From positions 29,995 to 93,994 of the forward strand of contig DASXOA010000435.1 in the NCBI GenBank assembly GCA_036494675.1: DNA of 64,000 bases, read 5' to 3'. Shown here piece by piece: positions 7,519 to 15,653 of the stretch. Both the position numbers and the translations under genes were made by a program. Origin of the DNA: Rugosimonospora sp036494675 (GTDB lineage: Bacteria > Actinomycetota > Actinomycetes > Mycobacteriales > Micromonosporaceae). Position 1 is the first letter of the stretch; each line of letters starts with the position of its first letter. The notes beneath the pieces are model-generated. The model saw only the letters and a list, made by a program, of their open reading frames with translations, was not told the origin of the DNA and ran no database searches.

Positions 7519-8544
7519 GTGACGGCCCCGACCCTCCGCGACGTCGCGCAGTTGGCCGGGGTTCACCCGGCGACCGCCTCGCGGGCACTCAACCCGCAGA
7601 CCCGCCCGCTGGTCAACGCGGACACGGCACGGAAGGTGCTCCGTGCCGCGGACTCGATCGGGTACCAGCCCAACCCCATCGCCCGCAGCCTCAAGACCGC
7701 CCGTACGGCGACCATCGGCGTGGTGATACCGGACCTCACGAACCCGCTGTTCCCCCCGATCGTGCGCGGCATCGAGGACGTGCTGACCCCGGCGGGCTAC
7801 AACTCCTGGATCGTCAACACCGACAACGATCCGCAGCGCGAGGAGACCCAGGTCGAATCGCTGCGCTCCCGGCAGGTCGAGGGTCTGATCATCGCGACGG
7901 CCCGCCGCGACCATCCGCTGCTCGTCCGGCTGCACCGGCAGTCCGTGAAGATGGTGCTCGTCAACCGCCGCGTCGAAGGGCTGGAGTTGCCGGCCGTCAC
8001 CGCCGACGACGACCTGGGTGTCGGGATGGCCGTCGCACACCTCGCCAGGCTGGGTCACCGCCGCATCGCGCACCTGGCCGGTCCGCGGTCCACCTCCACC
8101 GGCGCGGCACGCGCACGCGCGTTCCGGCACGCCGTCCGGGATCTGGGGCTGGTCGACGACCCGGCTCTGACCGTCGAGTGCGACTACTGGTCGGAGGCGC
8201 ACGGCGCGCAGGCGCTGCGCGGGCTGCTCGACTCCGGCACCGGGTTCACCGGCATCGTCGCCGGCAACGACCTGATCGCGCTGGGCTGCTACGACGTCTT
8301 CACCGAGCGGGGCATGACGTGCCCGGACGACGTGAGCGTGGTGGGCTTCAACGACATGCCGTTCCTGGACAAGATGCGCCCGCCCCTGACCACGGTCAGC
8401 GTTCCGCACTACGAGATCGGGATCGAGACCGCGCGACTACTGCTCGACACGATCGCCGAACCCGACCGTCCTCCCCGCGCGGTCCTGCTCGCGCCGTCCC
8501 TCGTCGTCCGCGCGTCGACGGCGGAGCCGGCCGCTCACGCGTGA
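7519..8544 (+). CDS. LacI-family transcriptional regulator
   Basis: This 341-residue regulator has the LacI helix-turn-helix at its N-terminus (TLRDVAQLAGVHPATASRALN), the hinge helix region (YQPNPIARSLKTARTATIGVVIPDLTNPLF) and the periplasmic-binding-like effector domain ending in the typical GFNDMPFLDKMRPPLTTV pattern. A GTG at 7519 follows AGGATCGG and places the HTH four residues in; a GTG at 7495 is the alternative. Because LacI proteins usually act locally, the palindromes at 6351-6362 and 6452-6463 are its likely targets and the Liv-type operon its likely regulon. Confidence 0.9.
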   Translation: MTAPTLRDVAQLAGVHPATASRALNPQTRPLVNADTARKVLRAADSIGYQPNPIARSLKTARTATIGVVIPDLTNPLFPPIVRGIEDVLTPAGYNSWIVNTDNDPQREETQVESLRSRQVEGLIIATARRDHPLLVRLHRQSVKMVLVNRRVEGLELPAVTADDDLGVGMAVAHLARLGHRRIAHLAGPRSTSTGAARARAFRHAVRDLGLVDDPALTVECDYWSEAHGAQALRGLLDSGTGFTGIVAGNDLIALGCYDVFTERGMTCPDDVSVVGFNDMPFLDKMRPPLTTVSVPHYEIGIETARLLLDTIAEPDRPPRAVLLAPSLVVRASTAEPAAHA

Positions 8545-8778
8545 CTCACGCGTATGCCGGCGCCTGGTACCCATCGTTGATCGAACCCACCAGCCCATCA
8601 TGGGGCATCAAGCTCAGAAACGATGGATCGCTTCAGGGGGACCCAGTCAAGATCGCCATGCACGTAGACGCGGTTGACGGCCGTCATGTCGTGGTCGTGG
8701 TCGGGGAGCAGAACGCGGGCGTTCGCGGTGGCGCGCAAGACGGCCGGGAGCGGCGCTGCGCTTCTTTGGAGCGCCAGG
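8545..8778. other. Intergenic stretch, no gene recognised
   Basis: This 234-base interval lies between the LacI gene and the convergent lipoprotein gene. Short frames on the plus strand (for example from 8658) have low-complexity His-Val-rich products and no ribosome site or family resemblance. No strong terminator hairpin was found. It may be the remnant of a lost gene. Confidence 0.4.
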
Positions 8779-9471
8779 TCAGCGTGCGGTGATTCTCACG
8801 GTGTACCAGGGTGCCCAGTCGCCCGAGCACGCGCCCCATTGCAGCAGAACGGGGCCCATCTTGACAGTCTGGACCTTCACATCGGTCTCCGTACACAGCG
8901 TCTGCCCCGGGCTGGACGGAGTGTCCAGTGGTTCGTCTGAGAACTGCTGGTCCATGGCTGGGTCGGAGTCGCTCACGATCTCCATCACCAGCTGGATGTA
9001 CGTGTCTTCGTTCATGGCGCTGTCCTCCCCCAGTGGCACTTTTCCGAGGGCGGCTATGTAGACGCTGGTGATCTGATCGGCGTTGTTGGCGCCGACGTCG
9101 AGGACGAACGTGCCGGTGCTGCCGTAGACATCACCGGCCGCCGCGCAGTGATAGCCGTTCTGCCCGTCGCTGAGGTGCTGCTGGCCCGCACACGACCACT
9201 GCGTATGGTAGAGATTGCCGATCTGATCTCTTCCGCCCACCCGATCGGCGAGCATGGAGGCCGCCATCGTCAGGATCGGACGGGTCGGCGTCGGTGCCGT
9301 CGGTGCCGTCGGAGCGGGGTGGGCCGCCGCCGTCGTCGGTGACGGGGCGGCATCATGAAGGCCGGCGCTCGACGGCTGGTCGCCCGATCTCGACAGCAAC
9401 CCGCACGCTGACATCGCGAGCAGCGTGCACCCGGCAATCGCCAGTCCGATCCCCGCTCGAAACACCCGCAC
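8779..9471 (-). CDS. Putative secreted lipoprotein of unknown function
   Basis: The protein is 230 residues from a GTG at 9471 that follows TGGAGGTCTCGG; a second GTG two codons on is possible, and the frame is open to an ATG at 9609. A basic start and hydrophobic segment (GIGLAIAGCTLLAMSAC) end in a lipobox. A Pro-Thr-Ala-rich linker follows. The C-terminal domain has paired cysteines (WSCAGQQH, YHCAAAGD, LCTETD, WGACSGDW) that could form disulphides outside the cell. Domain family not recognised. Proteins of this form are common actinobacterial surface lipoproteins. Confidence 0.65.
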   Translation of the reverse strand: MRVFRAGIGLAIAGCTLLAMSACGLLSRSGDQPSSAGLHDAAPSPTTAAAHPAPTAPTAPTPTRPILTMAASMLADRVGGRDQIGNLYHTQWSCAGQQHLSDGQNGYHCAAAGDVYGSTGTFVLDVGANNADQITSVYIAALGKVPLGEDSAMNEDTYIQLVMEIVSDSDPAMDQQFSDEPLDTPSSPGQTLCTETDVKVQTVKMGPVLLQWGACSGDWAPWYTVRITAR

Positions 9472-9683
9472 CCGAGACCTCCACGTCGACCGCCGACCCT
9501 TACGAGGTGGACCTGTCAGAGCGCAACCTACCGATCGACAAACATCCGCAACACCCTGGGTACCGGAACAGACGGGGCAGCGTGGCGACATCAGGCGCGA
9601 GAAACCCATCCGGGAGATCTGGCGGACATGGGGCTCATAGCCGGGCTAGACCGTGCGGACGAGACCTGGCGGCGGCGACAATC

Positions 9684-9782
9684 GTGATGCTCACCCTGAC
9701 GCTTGCCGGTTGCACCGCTGGGAAGCCTGACGCGAGTAGCGCGCCCACAGCCGTCCCTCCGAGCCACGAGATCCGGTCATGA
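9684..9782 (+). pseudogene. Remnant of a lipoprotein N-terminus
   Basis: The plus strand encodes a short piece reading LAAATIVMLTLTLAGCTAG and then an Ala-Ser-Pro-Thr-rich stretch before a stop at 9782. This is exactly the form of a lipoprotein signal and its linker, but no start codon with a basic region lies upstream and no mature domain follows. A further 19-codon frame (ATG at 9779) overlaps its stop. The likeliest reading is a decayed lipoprotein gene. A chance frame cannot be excluded. The rest of 9783-9969 is the clpP upstream region. Confidence 0.3.
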
Positions 9783-9888
9783 AGCTCGCCGAAGCGCTCG
9801 ACCAGTTGATCGACCTGGCCGCGGGCGACGGGGCCTGAACCCGCGCCGTCTTCTCGTCGGCAGTCCTCTGCTGCCAGCAGATTGCCTT

Positions 9889-9911
9889 GGTTTGCGCGGT
9901 CCCCGGAAACC
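9889..9911 (+). promoter_or_regulatory. Inverted repeat upstream of the clpP pair
   Basis: GGTTT (9889-9893) and AAACC (9907-9911) form an inverted repeat with half-sites GTTTGC and GGAAAC, 59 bases before the first clpP start. ClgR/PopR-type regulators of clpP operons in actinobacteria bind GTTCGC-like half-sites, so this is a candidate target of the PopR-like protein encoded downstream. It is the only such element found in the upstream region, and the match is partial. Confidence 0.35.
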
Positions 9912-9969
9912 ATCATCGGATCGGGCGCCGGGATCCCTCCGGCGCCGGATCCGAGAACTGGGAGACACC

Positions 9970-10590
9970 ATGCGGATGGCCGTTGCCGAACCCGTCAGGA
10001 CCGCCGGAACGCTCGACGACCAACTGGCCACGAGGCTGCTCCACCAACGCATCATCGTCCTCGGGACCGAGGTCGACGACCCGGTCGCGAACCGGCTCTG
10101 TGCGCAACTCCTGCTGCTGTCGGCGGAGGATCCGCGCAGCGACATCAGCCTGTACATCAACTCGCCGGGAGGGTCGGTCAGCGCGGGGCTGGCGATCTAC
10201 GACACGATGCGGCTGATCCCCAACGACGTCAGCACGCTGGCGGTGGGCCTGGCCGCGAGCATGGGCCAGTTCCTGCTGTGCGCGGGTACCCGGGGGAAGC
10301 GGTACAGCCTGCCGCACGCGCAGATCCTGATGCACCAGGGTTCGGCGGGCTTCGGCGGTACGGCGGCCGACGTCGAGATCTACGCCGGGCAACTCGAACG
10401 CATCAGCGCCACGCTGACCGGGCTGATCTCGCAGCACACCGGGCAGCCGGCGCAGGTGGTCGAGAACGACAGCCTGCGCGACCGCTGGTTCAGCGCCGAG
10501 GAGGCGCGCGACTACGGCATCGTCGACCAGATCGTGGAGCGCCTCGACGACGTGCGCCCCGCGGCCGGCCACCGTGCGATCGGGCTGTGA
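9970..10590 (+). CDS. clpP: ATP-dependent Clp protease proteolytic subunit, first of a pair
   Basis: This is a 206-residue serine peptidase of family S14. The catalytic triad is visible as Ser97 (GLAASMG), His122 (LMHQ) and Asp167 (ENDS), together with the family patterns LYINSPGGSV and DRWFSAEEARDYGIVD. The ATG follows GGGAGACACC. ClpP rings degrade unfolded or tagged proteins with a Clp ATPase, which is not encoded here. The gene is followed after two bases by a second clpP, and a convergent XRE regulator with an Ala-Ala end closes the locus. This matches the accessory clpP3-clpP4/popR arrangement rather than the housekeeping clpP1-clpP2-clpX locus. Confidence 0.95.
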   Translation: MRMAVAEPVRTAGTLDDQLATRLLHQRIIVLGTEVDDPVANRLCAQLLLLSAEDPRSDISLYINSPGGSVSAGLAIYDTMRLIPNDVSTLAVGLAASMGQFLLCAGTRGKRYSLPHAQILMHQGSAGFGGTAADVEIYAGQLERISATLTGLISQHTGQPAQVVENDSLRDRWFSAEEARDYGIVDQIVERLDDVRPAAGHRAIGL

Positions 10591-10592
10591 CC

Positions 10593-11213
10593 ATGGGCCA
10601 CTACACGATTCCCACCGTCGTCGAGAAGACCCCGAGCGGCGAGCGCGCGTACGACATCTACTCTCAGATGCTCGCGGAACGCATCGTGTTCCTCGGCACC
10701 GAGATCGACGACGGCGTCGCCAACGTCGTGATGGCTCAACTGCTCCACCTGGAGTCGGCCAGTCCCGACCTCGAAATCGGTCTGTACATCAACTCCCCGG
10801 GCGGCTCCTTCAGCGCCCTGACCGCGGTCTACGACACCATGCAGTTCATCCGTCCCGACATCGCGACGTTCTGCATCGGGCAGGCGTCGTCCGCCGCGGC
10901 GGTACTGCTGGCCGCCGGTACGCCGGGCAAGCGCTCGGTTCTGCGGCACGCGAAGGTGATGCTGCACCAGCCGTCGAGTCAGGCTCAGGGAACCCTGCCG
11001 GACCTGGCCATCCAGGCCAAGGAGTTGGCCAAGGTCCGGGCCGAGATCGACGAGATCCTCAGCCGGCACACCGGCCACCCGGTGTCGAAGATCAGGAACG
11101 ACACCGACCGGAACCGGACGTTCAGCGCCCGCGAGGCCGTCGACTACGGCCTGGCGGACCACGTCATCACGAGTCGCAAGACGAGCCCGGTGGAGCGGGT
11201 CGGCGCTCGCTGA
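10593..11213 (+). CDS. clpP: ATP-dependent Clp protease proteolytic subunit, second of a pair
   Basis: The 206-residue product has the triad Ser100 (GQASSAA), His125 (LHQP) and Asp170 (RNDTDR), so it is predicted active. The oxyanion-side residues after the nucleophile are Ala-Ala rather than the usual Met-Gly. Two starts are possible: GTG at 10587 overlapping the upstream stop, or ATG at 10593, chosen because the family usually begins with a short Tyr-Ile-Pro stretch as here (MGHYTIPTVVE). Actinobacterial tandem ClpPs form mixed double rings, so the two subunits probably assemble together. It ends directly against the convergent regulator gene. Confidence 0.95.
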   Translation: MGHYTIPTVVEKTPSGERAYDIYSQMLAERIVFLGTEIDDGVANVVMAQLLHLESASPDLEIGLYINSPGGSFSALTAVYDTMQFIRPDIATFCIGQASSAAAVLLAAGTPGKRSVLRHAKVMLHQPSSQAQGTLPDLAIQAKELAKVRAEIDEILSRHTGHPVSKIRNDTDRNRTFSAREAVDYGLADHVITSRKTSPVERVGAR

Positions 11214-11621
11214 TCAGGCGGCGAGCAGGCACACGACATCGCCCGGACCGCCCGGCCGTCGTGGCAGGAGGCCACCCTGCCGCGACGGCAGGTGGCGGCG
11301 GCGCATGGCGTCGAGCCGCAGGACCGAGGCCCGTTGGGCGCGATCGTCGACCAGGTCGCGCCCGACCTCGGCCAGCACGTCGGACAGTTCGATCCGCAGC
11401 GCGTCGCAGACCGCGGCCAGCACCTCCGAGGATGCCTCCTTGCGCCCGCGTTCCAGCTCGGACAGGTACGGCATGGAGACCTTCGCGGCATCGGCCACGT
11501 CGGCCAGCGTGCGGCCCTGCTCGCGGCGGGTCCGGCGCAGCACGTCGCCGAGCACCGTACGCAGCAGCGGCCTCGGCCGCCGGTCGCGGGATCCCAGGTC
11601 GATCACGGTCGGGTCCGCCAT
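11214..11621 (-). CDS. popR: PopR/ClgR-like XRE regulator with C-terminal Ala-Ala
   Basis: A 135-residue protein with a single XRE helix-turn-helix (about residues 20-75; RREQGRTLADVADAAKVSMP then YLSELERGRKEASSEVL). It is convergent with the ClpP pair with no bases between the stop codons. The last residues are VVCLLAA. In Streptomyces, PopR activates clpP3-clpP4 and is itself degraded by ClpP through two C-terminal alanines, making a feedback loop; neighbourhood, size and tail all fit that role. ATG 11621 follows GGAGGGAGACAGCG; ATG 11648, also with a good ribosome site, would add nine residues. Confidence 0.8.
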   Translation of the reverse strand: MADPTVIDLGSRDRRPRPLLRTVLGDVLRRTRREQGRTLADVADAAKVSMPYLSELERGRKEASSEVLAAVCDALRIELSDVLAEVGRDLVDDRAQRASVLRLDAMRRRHLPSRQGGLLPRRPGGPGDVVCLLAA

Positions 11622-11829
11622 CGCTGTCTCCCTCCTCGGATCCGACATCGCCGTCCCCTCCGATGCCACGCTGACAGGTCCGGACACGGTGGACCCTACC
11701 GGCGACCCCGCGCCGGGAGGGCTCGTTTCGCCACCGGCGTAAGGCCCCGAGGGACGGTCCGCGGTCGGCGTAAGGCGCGAGCGGGGAACGGCACGCGACG
11801 TCGCCGGCCGGTGTGCCGCTCGCCAGACC

Positions 11830-11865
11830 TTGCCCGGGACGACGAGAGTTCGTTAACCTTACGAA
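11830..11865 (+). promoter_or_regulatory. Promoter and shared operator-like element upstream of aldehyde dehydrogenase
   Basis: TTGCCC (11830-11835) and TAACCT (11854-11859), 18 bases apart, form a plausible promoter. The -10 lies inside AGAGTTCGTTAACCTT (11845-11860 region), an element found again with the same -35 and -10 at 32463-32492. The segment also forms an inverted repeat, TTCGT (11849-11853) with ACGAA (11861-11865). It is 176 bases before the dehydrogenase start. The rest of 11622-12040 holds no gene; the upstream side contains the popR start region. Confidence 0.6.
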
Positions 11866-12040
11866 TGCTCGACGGACCGGGAACGACCCGGCATGCCGCG
11901 CGACCACCCCGCACCGCCGGCCGGCCCGCCGGCGCCGCGTCCGACCCTGCCTCGCCCGTCCGATCCGACGGCGCCCCGCCCCGTCCGCCATCGCGCGCAC
12001 CCGGCGGGCACGAGGCGCATACCAGCATGGGAGCCAGGTC

Positions 12041-13501
12041 ATGAGCCAGCAGGACCATCCGTGGTACCGAGCCATCTACACCGACGGCACGTTCCAGCCG
12101 CCGGCCGCCGGCGGCGTGCTACCGGTCCGGGACAAGTCCTCCGGTGAGATCTTCGCCGAGGCCGGCCGGGCCGGCGCCGACGACGTCGACGCCGCGGTGG
12201 CGCACGCCCTGCCGGCCCAGCGGGACTGGGCGGCGCGCGGGTACGCCGAACGCGCGGCCGTGCTGCGGCGGGTCGCTTCGGCGCTGGAGCACGACGCCGG
12301 GCTGCGCGACCTCATCGTGCGGGAGACCGGATGCATCGCAGGGAAAGCCGACTACGAGATCGGCGCGGCGATCAGCGAACTGACCGAGGCCGCGGCGCTG
12401 GCGTCACGGCCGGCCGGCGAGGTGCTGCAGACCGGGCACGCCGGGCGCACGTCCGTCTCCGAACGGCTGCCGGTCGGGCTCGTCGCGGTCATCACGCCGT
12501 GGAACTTCCCGCTGGTACTGGGTATGCGGGTGATCGCGCCGGCTCTCGCGCTGGGCAACGCGGTGCTGCTCAAGCCGTCGCCGGAGACGCCGCTGTCCGG
12601 CGGGCTGGCCATCGCCCAACTGTTCGTGGCCGCCGGCGCGCCGGCCGGCATCTTCCAGGTACTCCCCGGCGGGGAGGACGTGGGCCGCCGGTTGGTGGAG
12701 CACCCGGACATCCCGATGGTGCACTTCACCGGTTCGACGGCGGTCGGCCGGCAGATCGCGCAGACCGCGGGCGGCCTGCTGAAGAAGGTCTCGCTGGAGT
12801 TGGGGGGCAACAACGCGCTTGTCGTACTCGACGACGCCGACCCCGACCAGGCGACGATGATCGGTGCGTGGTCGAGCTTCCACTACCAGGGGCAGACCTG
12901 CATCAGTGCCGGGCGGCACATCGTCGACCGCGCCGTGGTGGACGCGTACACGGAGGGGATCGTGGCGCGGGCCGCCGCGATCGCGGTCGGCGACCCGGCG
13001 ACGGAACCGGTCGGCCTCGGCCCGATCATCAACGAGGTTCAGCTCGGCCGGGCCAGGCGCCTGCTCGACGATGCCGTCGCGGGAGGCGCCCGGGTGCTCA
13101 CCGGCGGTACCACCGAGGGTCCGTTCTTCCGCCCGACCGTGGTCGTCGACGTCGACCCAACCTCGGCGCTGTGGACCGAGGAGATCTTCGCGCCGATCGT
13201 CGCCATCGTGGCGGTCGACGATACCGAGGAGGCGGTCGCACTCGCCAACGACACCCGGTACGGTCTGGTCTCCTCGGTCGTCGGGGCGGACGTGCACCGG
13301 GCGACCACGGTGGCCCGGCGGCTGAACTCGGCGATGGTGCATGTCAACGACGCCACCCCGCAGGACGAGGCGCTCGCGCCCTTCGGCGGCATCGGGCAGT
13401 CCGGGCTGGGCGGGCGCTCGGGCGGCGACGCCAACCTTGAGGAGTTCACCGAGCGGCGCTGGCTGACCGTCTCGTCGACCCCGGTGCACTACCCGTACTG
13501 A
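12041..13501 (+). CDS. Aldehyde dehydrogenase, benzaldehyde dehydrogenase-like
   Basis: This 486-residue NAD(P)-dependent aldehyde dehydrogenase has the motifs ITPWNFPLVL, GSTAVGRQIA, catalytic-Glu region SLELGGNNALVVL and catalytic-Cys region YQGQTCISAGR, and ends with the benzaldehyde-dehydrogenase-like VNDATPQDEALAPFGGIG. It oxidises aldehydes to acids in the cytoplasm. The ATG follows GGGAGCCAGGTC. It is a single-gene unit ended by a strong palindrome. Its promoter shares a 16-base element with the operon for the copper amine oxidase at 29382, so an aromatic or phenylethyl aldehyde made by that enzyme is a plausible substrate. Confidence 0.9.
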   Translation: MSQQDHPWYRAIYTDGTFQPPAAGGVLPVRDKSSGEIFAEAGRAGADDVDAAVAHALPAQRDWAARGYAERAAVLRRVASALEHDAGLRDLIVRETGCIAGKADYEIGAAISELTEAAALASRPAGEVLQTGHAGRTSVSERLPVGLVAVITPWNFPLVLGMRVIAPALALGNAVLLKPSPETPLSGGLAIAQLFVAAGAPAGIFQVLPGGEDVGRRLVEHPDIPMVHFTGSTAVGRQIAQTAGGLLKKVSLELGGNNALVVLDDADPDQATMIGAWSSFHYQGQTCISAGRHIVDRAVVDAYTEGIVARAAAIAVGDPATEPVGLGPIINEVQLGRARRLLDDAVAGGARVLTGGTTEGPFFRPTVVVDVDPTSALWTEEIFAPIVAIVAVDDTEEAVALANDTRYGLVSSVVGADVHRATTVARRLNSAMVHVNDATPQDEALAPFGGIGQSGLGGRSGGDANLEEFTERRWLTVSSTPVHYPY

Positions 13502-13542
13502 CAGCGGCGGCTGCGGGCCGGCCCTGCCGGGCTGAGCGGACA

Positions 13543-13578
13543 GGCTGAGGGCCGGCCTGGCCAGGCCGGCCCTCAGCC
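13543..13578. terminator. Bidirectional terminator palindrome
   Basis: A perfect 36-base palindrome with arms 13543-13560 and 13561-13578 lies between the ends of the convergent aldehyde dehydrogenase and GntR genes and overlaps the last codons of the latter. Stem-loops of this strength without a long U-run are common actinobacterial terminators, and it would serve both strands. Confidence 0.75.
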
Positions 13579-14343
13579 GTTCACGGTGCGCGCGAAGAAG
13601 GTGCGCAACCGGTACCGGCCGCCGTGGTACGTGATGGTCGACGTGAACAGGGGCCGGCCGGACTGGTCGATGACCGTCTGCTGCATGACGAGTACCGGTT
13701 CGCCGGCGGCCAGCCCCAGCCGCTCGGCCATCTCGCCCCCGGCCGGCATGGCCTCGATGGTGCACTCGGCGCGGGCGATGTCCAGGCCGGCGTCGGTGAG
13801 CTGCCGGTACAGCGACCCGGCGGTGAAGTCGACCCGGTCGAAGCCGGCGGCGAACTGGGCCGGTACGGTCGAGGAGTCCACCGCGGTCGGGACGCCGTCG
13901 AGCAGCCGTACCCGGCGCAGCTGGAACACCGGTGTGCCGGGGGCGATGGACAGCCGCTCCGCCTCGTCGAGGGTCGCCGGTACGGTCTCCTGGCGCTGCA
14001 CCTCCGACGTCGCGGTGAGCCCCATCCGCTGCGCCGTTTCGGTGAACGACTCCAGGCTGTTGGGCCAGTCCCCGTGCCGCTGCCCGGTACCGGCGATGTA
14101 CCAGCCGCGCCCGTGCGACGACTTCACCACGCCGTCGTCGACGAGCTGGAGCAGCGCCTTGCGCAGGGTGACCCGGCTGATGCGAAGCCGCTGGCACAGG
14201 TCCCGCTCGGGAGGCAGCCGCATCCCGGCCCGCAGCACGCCGTCGGCGACGTCGCGCAGGATCGCGTCGACCGCCTGGCGCCACAGCGGTTCCGGGTAGC
14301 CGGCGTCCAGCGGCGCCGGTGGCGTACCGATGTGGACGGTCAT
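13573..14343 (-). CDS. GntR/HutC-family regulator (UTRA effector domain), copy 1
   Basis: A 256-residue regulator: winged helix at about residues 18-85 (MRLPPERDLCQRLRISRVTL, then RKALLQLVDDGVV) and a UTRA ligand domain from about 95 to the end, with the family ending TYHGGRYRLRTFFAR. It is closely related to the protein at 18733-19521. Its start overlaps the stop of the oxidoreductase gene upstream (ATGA), so the two are co-expressed. UTRA domains bind sugar phosphates or small acids; an inducer made by the neighbouring sugar enzymes is likely. Confidence 0.9.
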   Translation of the reverse strand: MTVHIGTPPAPLDAGYPEPLWRQAVDAILRDVADGVLRAGMRLPPERDLCQRLRISRVTLRKALLQLVDDGVVKSSHGRGWYIAGTGQRHGDWPNSLESFTETAQRMGLTATSEVQRQETVPATLDEAERLSIAPGTPVFQLRRVRLLDGVPTAVDSSTVPAQFAAGFDRVDFTAGSLYRQLTDAGLDIARAECTIEAMPAGGEMAERLGLAAGEPVLVMQQTVIDQSGRPLFTSTITYHGGRYRLRTFFARTVNG

Positions 14344-15392
14344 CGTGGTTGCCCCGCGGCCAGCAGCACCGGCTCCCAGCGCCCGGAGCTCATCGACCGG
14401 TAGCAGGCATCCAGGACGCAGTTGACGAGATGGCCGTCCTCGAATGTCTCCAGTGGAGCGACGCCCCTGGCGAAGCAGTCGACGAAGTGGCGCATCTCCT
14501 GGGAGAACCCGTACGCGCGGGCCTCCTCCGGAACCGGGTAGACCCAGCCGGTCTCCGCGTCGGCCTTCTCCACGAGGTAGCCGGCGGGGTTCTCGATGAA
14601 GCCCCAGACCGGGGTCGAGGAGGTGTCCGTGACGATCCGTCCCGCGGTGCCGACCAGTTCGTGGCGCAGTTGCATGCCGCCCTTCTCGATCCAGGAGGAC
14701 TCGACGGTGGCAAGCTGGCCGCCGGCGAACTTGAGCAGCGCGATCGCGGTGTCCTCGCCGGTGGTCTTGTCGGCGTGGGCGAGCGTCGCGCCCCAGGCGA
14801 ACACCTCGGTGATCGGGTTGTCCTTGCCGAAGAAGTGCCGCGCGGACTCGATGGTGTGGCAGCCCATGTCGAGCAGGGCACCGCCGCCGGCGGTCTGCGC
14901 GTCCCAGAAGTGCGGTGCGTGCGGGCCCGAGTGTGCCTCGCGCGCCCGCATGGTGAGTACCTTGCCGATCGCGCCGGCCGCCACCATCTGGTGGGCCTTC
15001 GCGATGTTCGGCGAGAAGACCGAGCTTTCCGCGTACCCGTGCCACACGCCGGCCCGCCGTACGGTGTCGAGGATCTCGGCGGCCTCGGCGCCGTTGCGCG
15101 CCAGCGGCTTCGTGCACACGATGCCCTTGCCCGCGGCCGCCGCGATGCTCACCGCCTTCGCGTGCACCTCGTTGGGCAGCCCGATGACGACCAGGTCCAC
15201 CGCCGGGTCGGCGCACAGCTCCGCCATGTCCGTGTACTGCCGGGCGATGGGACCCCACTTGTCGGCCAGTTCCCGGGCCCGGGCCGCGTCGCGCGAGTAG
15301 TTGGCCACGAGTTGCCCGTCGCGCACGTCCCGCAGCGCGTCGGCGTAGGTGTCACCGATGAAACCCGAACCCAACAGACCGACGCCGATCAC
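14340..15392 (-). CDS. Gfo/Idh/MocA-family oxidoreductase
   Basis: A 350-residue NAD(P)-dependent dehydrogenase with an N-terminal Rossmann fold (VIGVGLLGSGFIGDTYADAL), the conserved catalytic Lys in CTKPLARNGAEA (the EKP-type motif, here TKP) and the C-terminal alpha/beta domain (GGALLDMGCHTIESARHFFG). Enzymes of the family oxidise inositols, glucose derivatives or related sugars. The GTG at 15392 lies behind GGAGGTTGACG; no ATG begins near the Rossmann strand. It is read divergently from the isomerase gene at 15746 and co-transcribed with the GntR regulator. Confidence 0.85.
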   Translation of the reverse strand: MIGVGLLGSGFIGDTYADALRDVRDGQLVANYSRDAARARELADKWGPIARQYTDMAELCADPAVDLVVIGLPNEVHAKAVSIAAAAGKGIVCTKPLARNGAEAAEILDTVRRAGVWHGYAESSVFSPNIAKAHQMVAAGAIGKVLTMRAREAHSGPHAPHFWDAQTAGGGALLDMGCHTIESARHFFGKDNPITEVFAWGATLAHADKTTGEDTAIALLKFAGGQLATVESSWIEKGGMQLRHELVGTAGRIVTDTSSTPVWGFIENPAGYLVEKADAETGWVYPVPEEARAYGFSQEMRHFVDCFARGVAPLETFEDGHLVNCVLDACYRSMSSGRWEPVLLAAGQPR

Positions 15393-15623
15393 CGTCAACC
15401 TCCATGCTCGTGGATGGCACTCCGCGGATCGCCCCGCAGACCGCCCGGGGTGAACCACAAAATACCACATGAGACCCGCAGGGAATCCGTCCCCGGGGCT
15501 CGGGCTGCCCCGCCGGCCGCCTCGAAACCCTATGCCTGATCGGCCGTACACGATAGGCGTCGTGCCGAGCGCGCCGCCGGGTACGGACCGGCGCGGTACC
15601 AGTAACCGGACAGGGTCTGGCAG

Positions 15624-15653
15624 TGGACGTCTTTTGGACTCCTTTGGTAGCGT
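15624..15653 (+). promoter_or_regulatory. Candidate promoter of the isomerase-dehydrogenase-SIS operon
   Basis: TGGACG (15624-15629) and TAGCGT (15648-15653) are separated by 18 bases and are the best plus-strand promoter in the 353-base divergent region 15393-15745. An ATG at 15661 begins a 14-codon frame directly where transcription would start, so a leaderless upstream peptide is possible but unsupported. On the other strand, TGGTAT next to TATTTT near 15461-15467 may mark the promoter of the oxidoreductase. Nothing else is recognisable in the interval. Confidence 0.35.

Noticed and set aside
8545..8778. Possible insertion-sequence or transposase remnant
   Set aside because: No inverted repeats, target duplication or transposase motif could be seen.
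9970..11213. Housekeeping clpP1-clpP2 locus
   Set aside because: No tig upstream or clpX downstream; the neighbouring PopR-like gene points to the accessory pair.
12404..14284. Minus-strand 626-residue frame antisense to the aldehyde dehydrogenase
   Set aside because: Composition is Arg/Pro/Gly/Ala-rich with no motif; it lies antisense to a clear enzyme and in another frame of the GntR gene.
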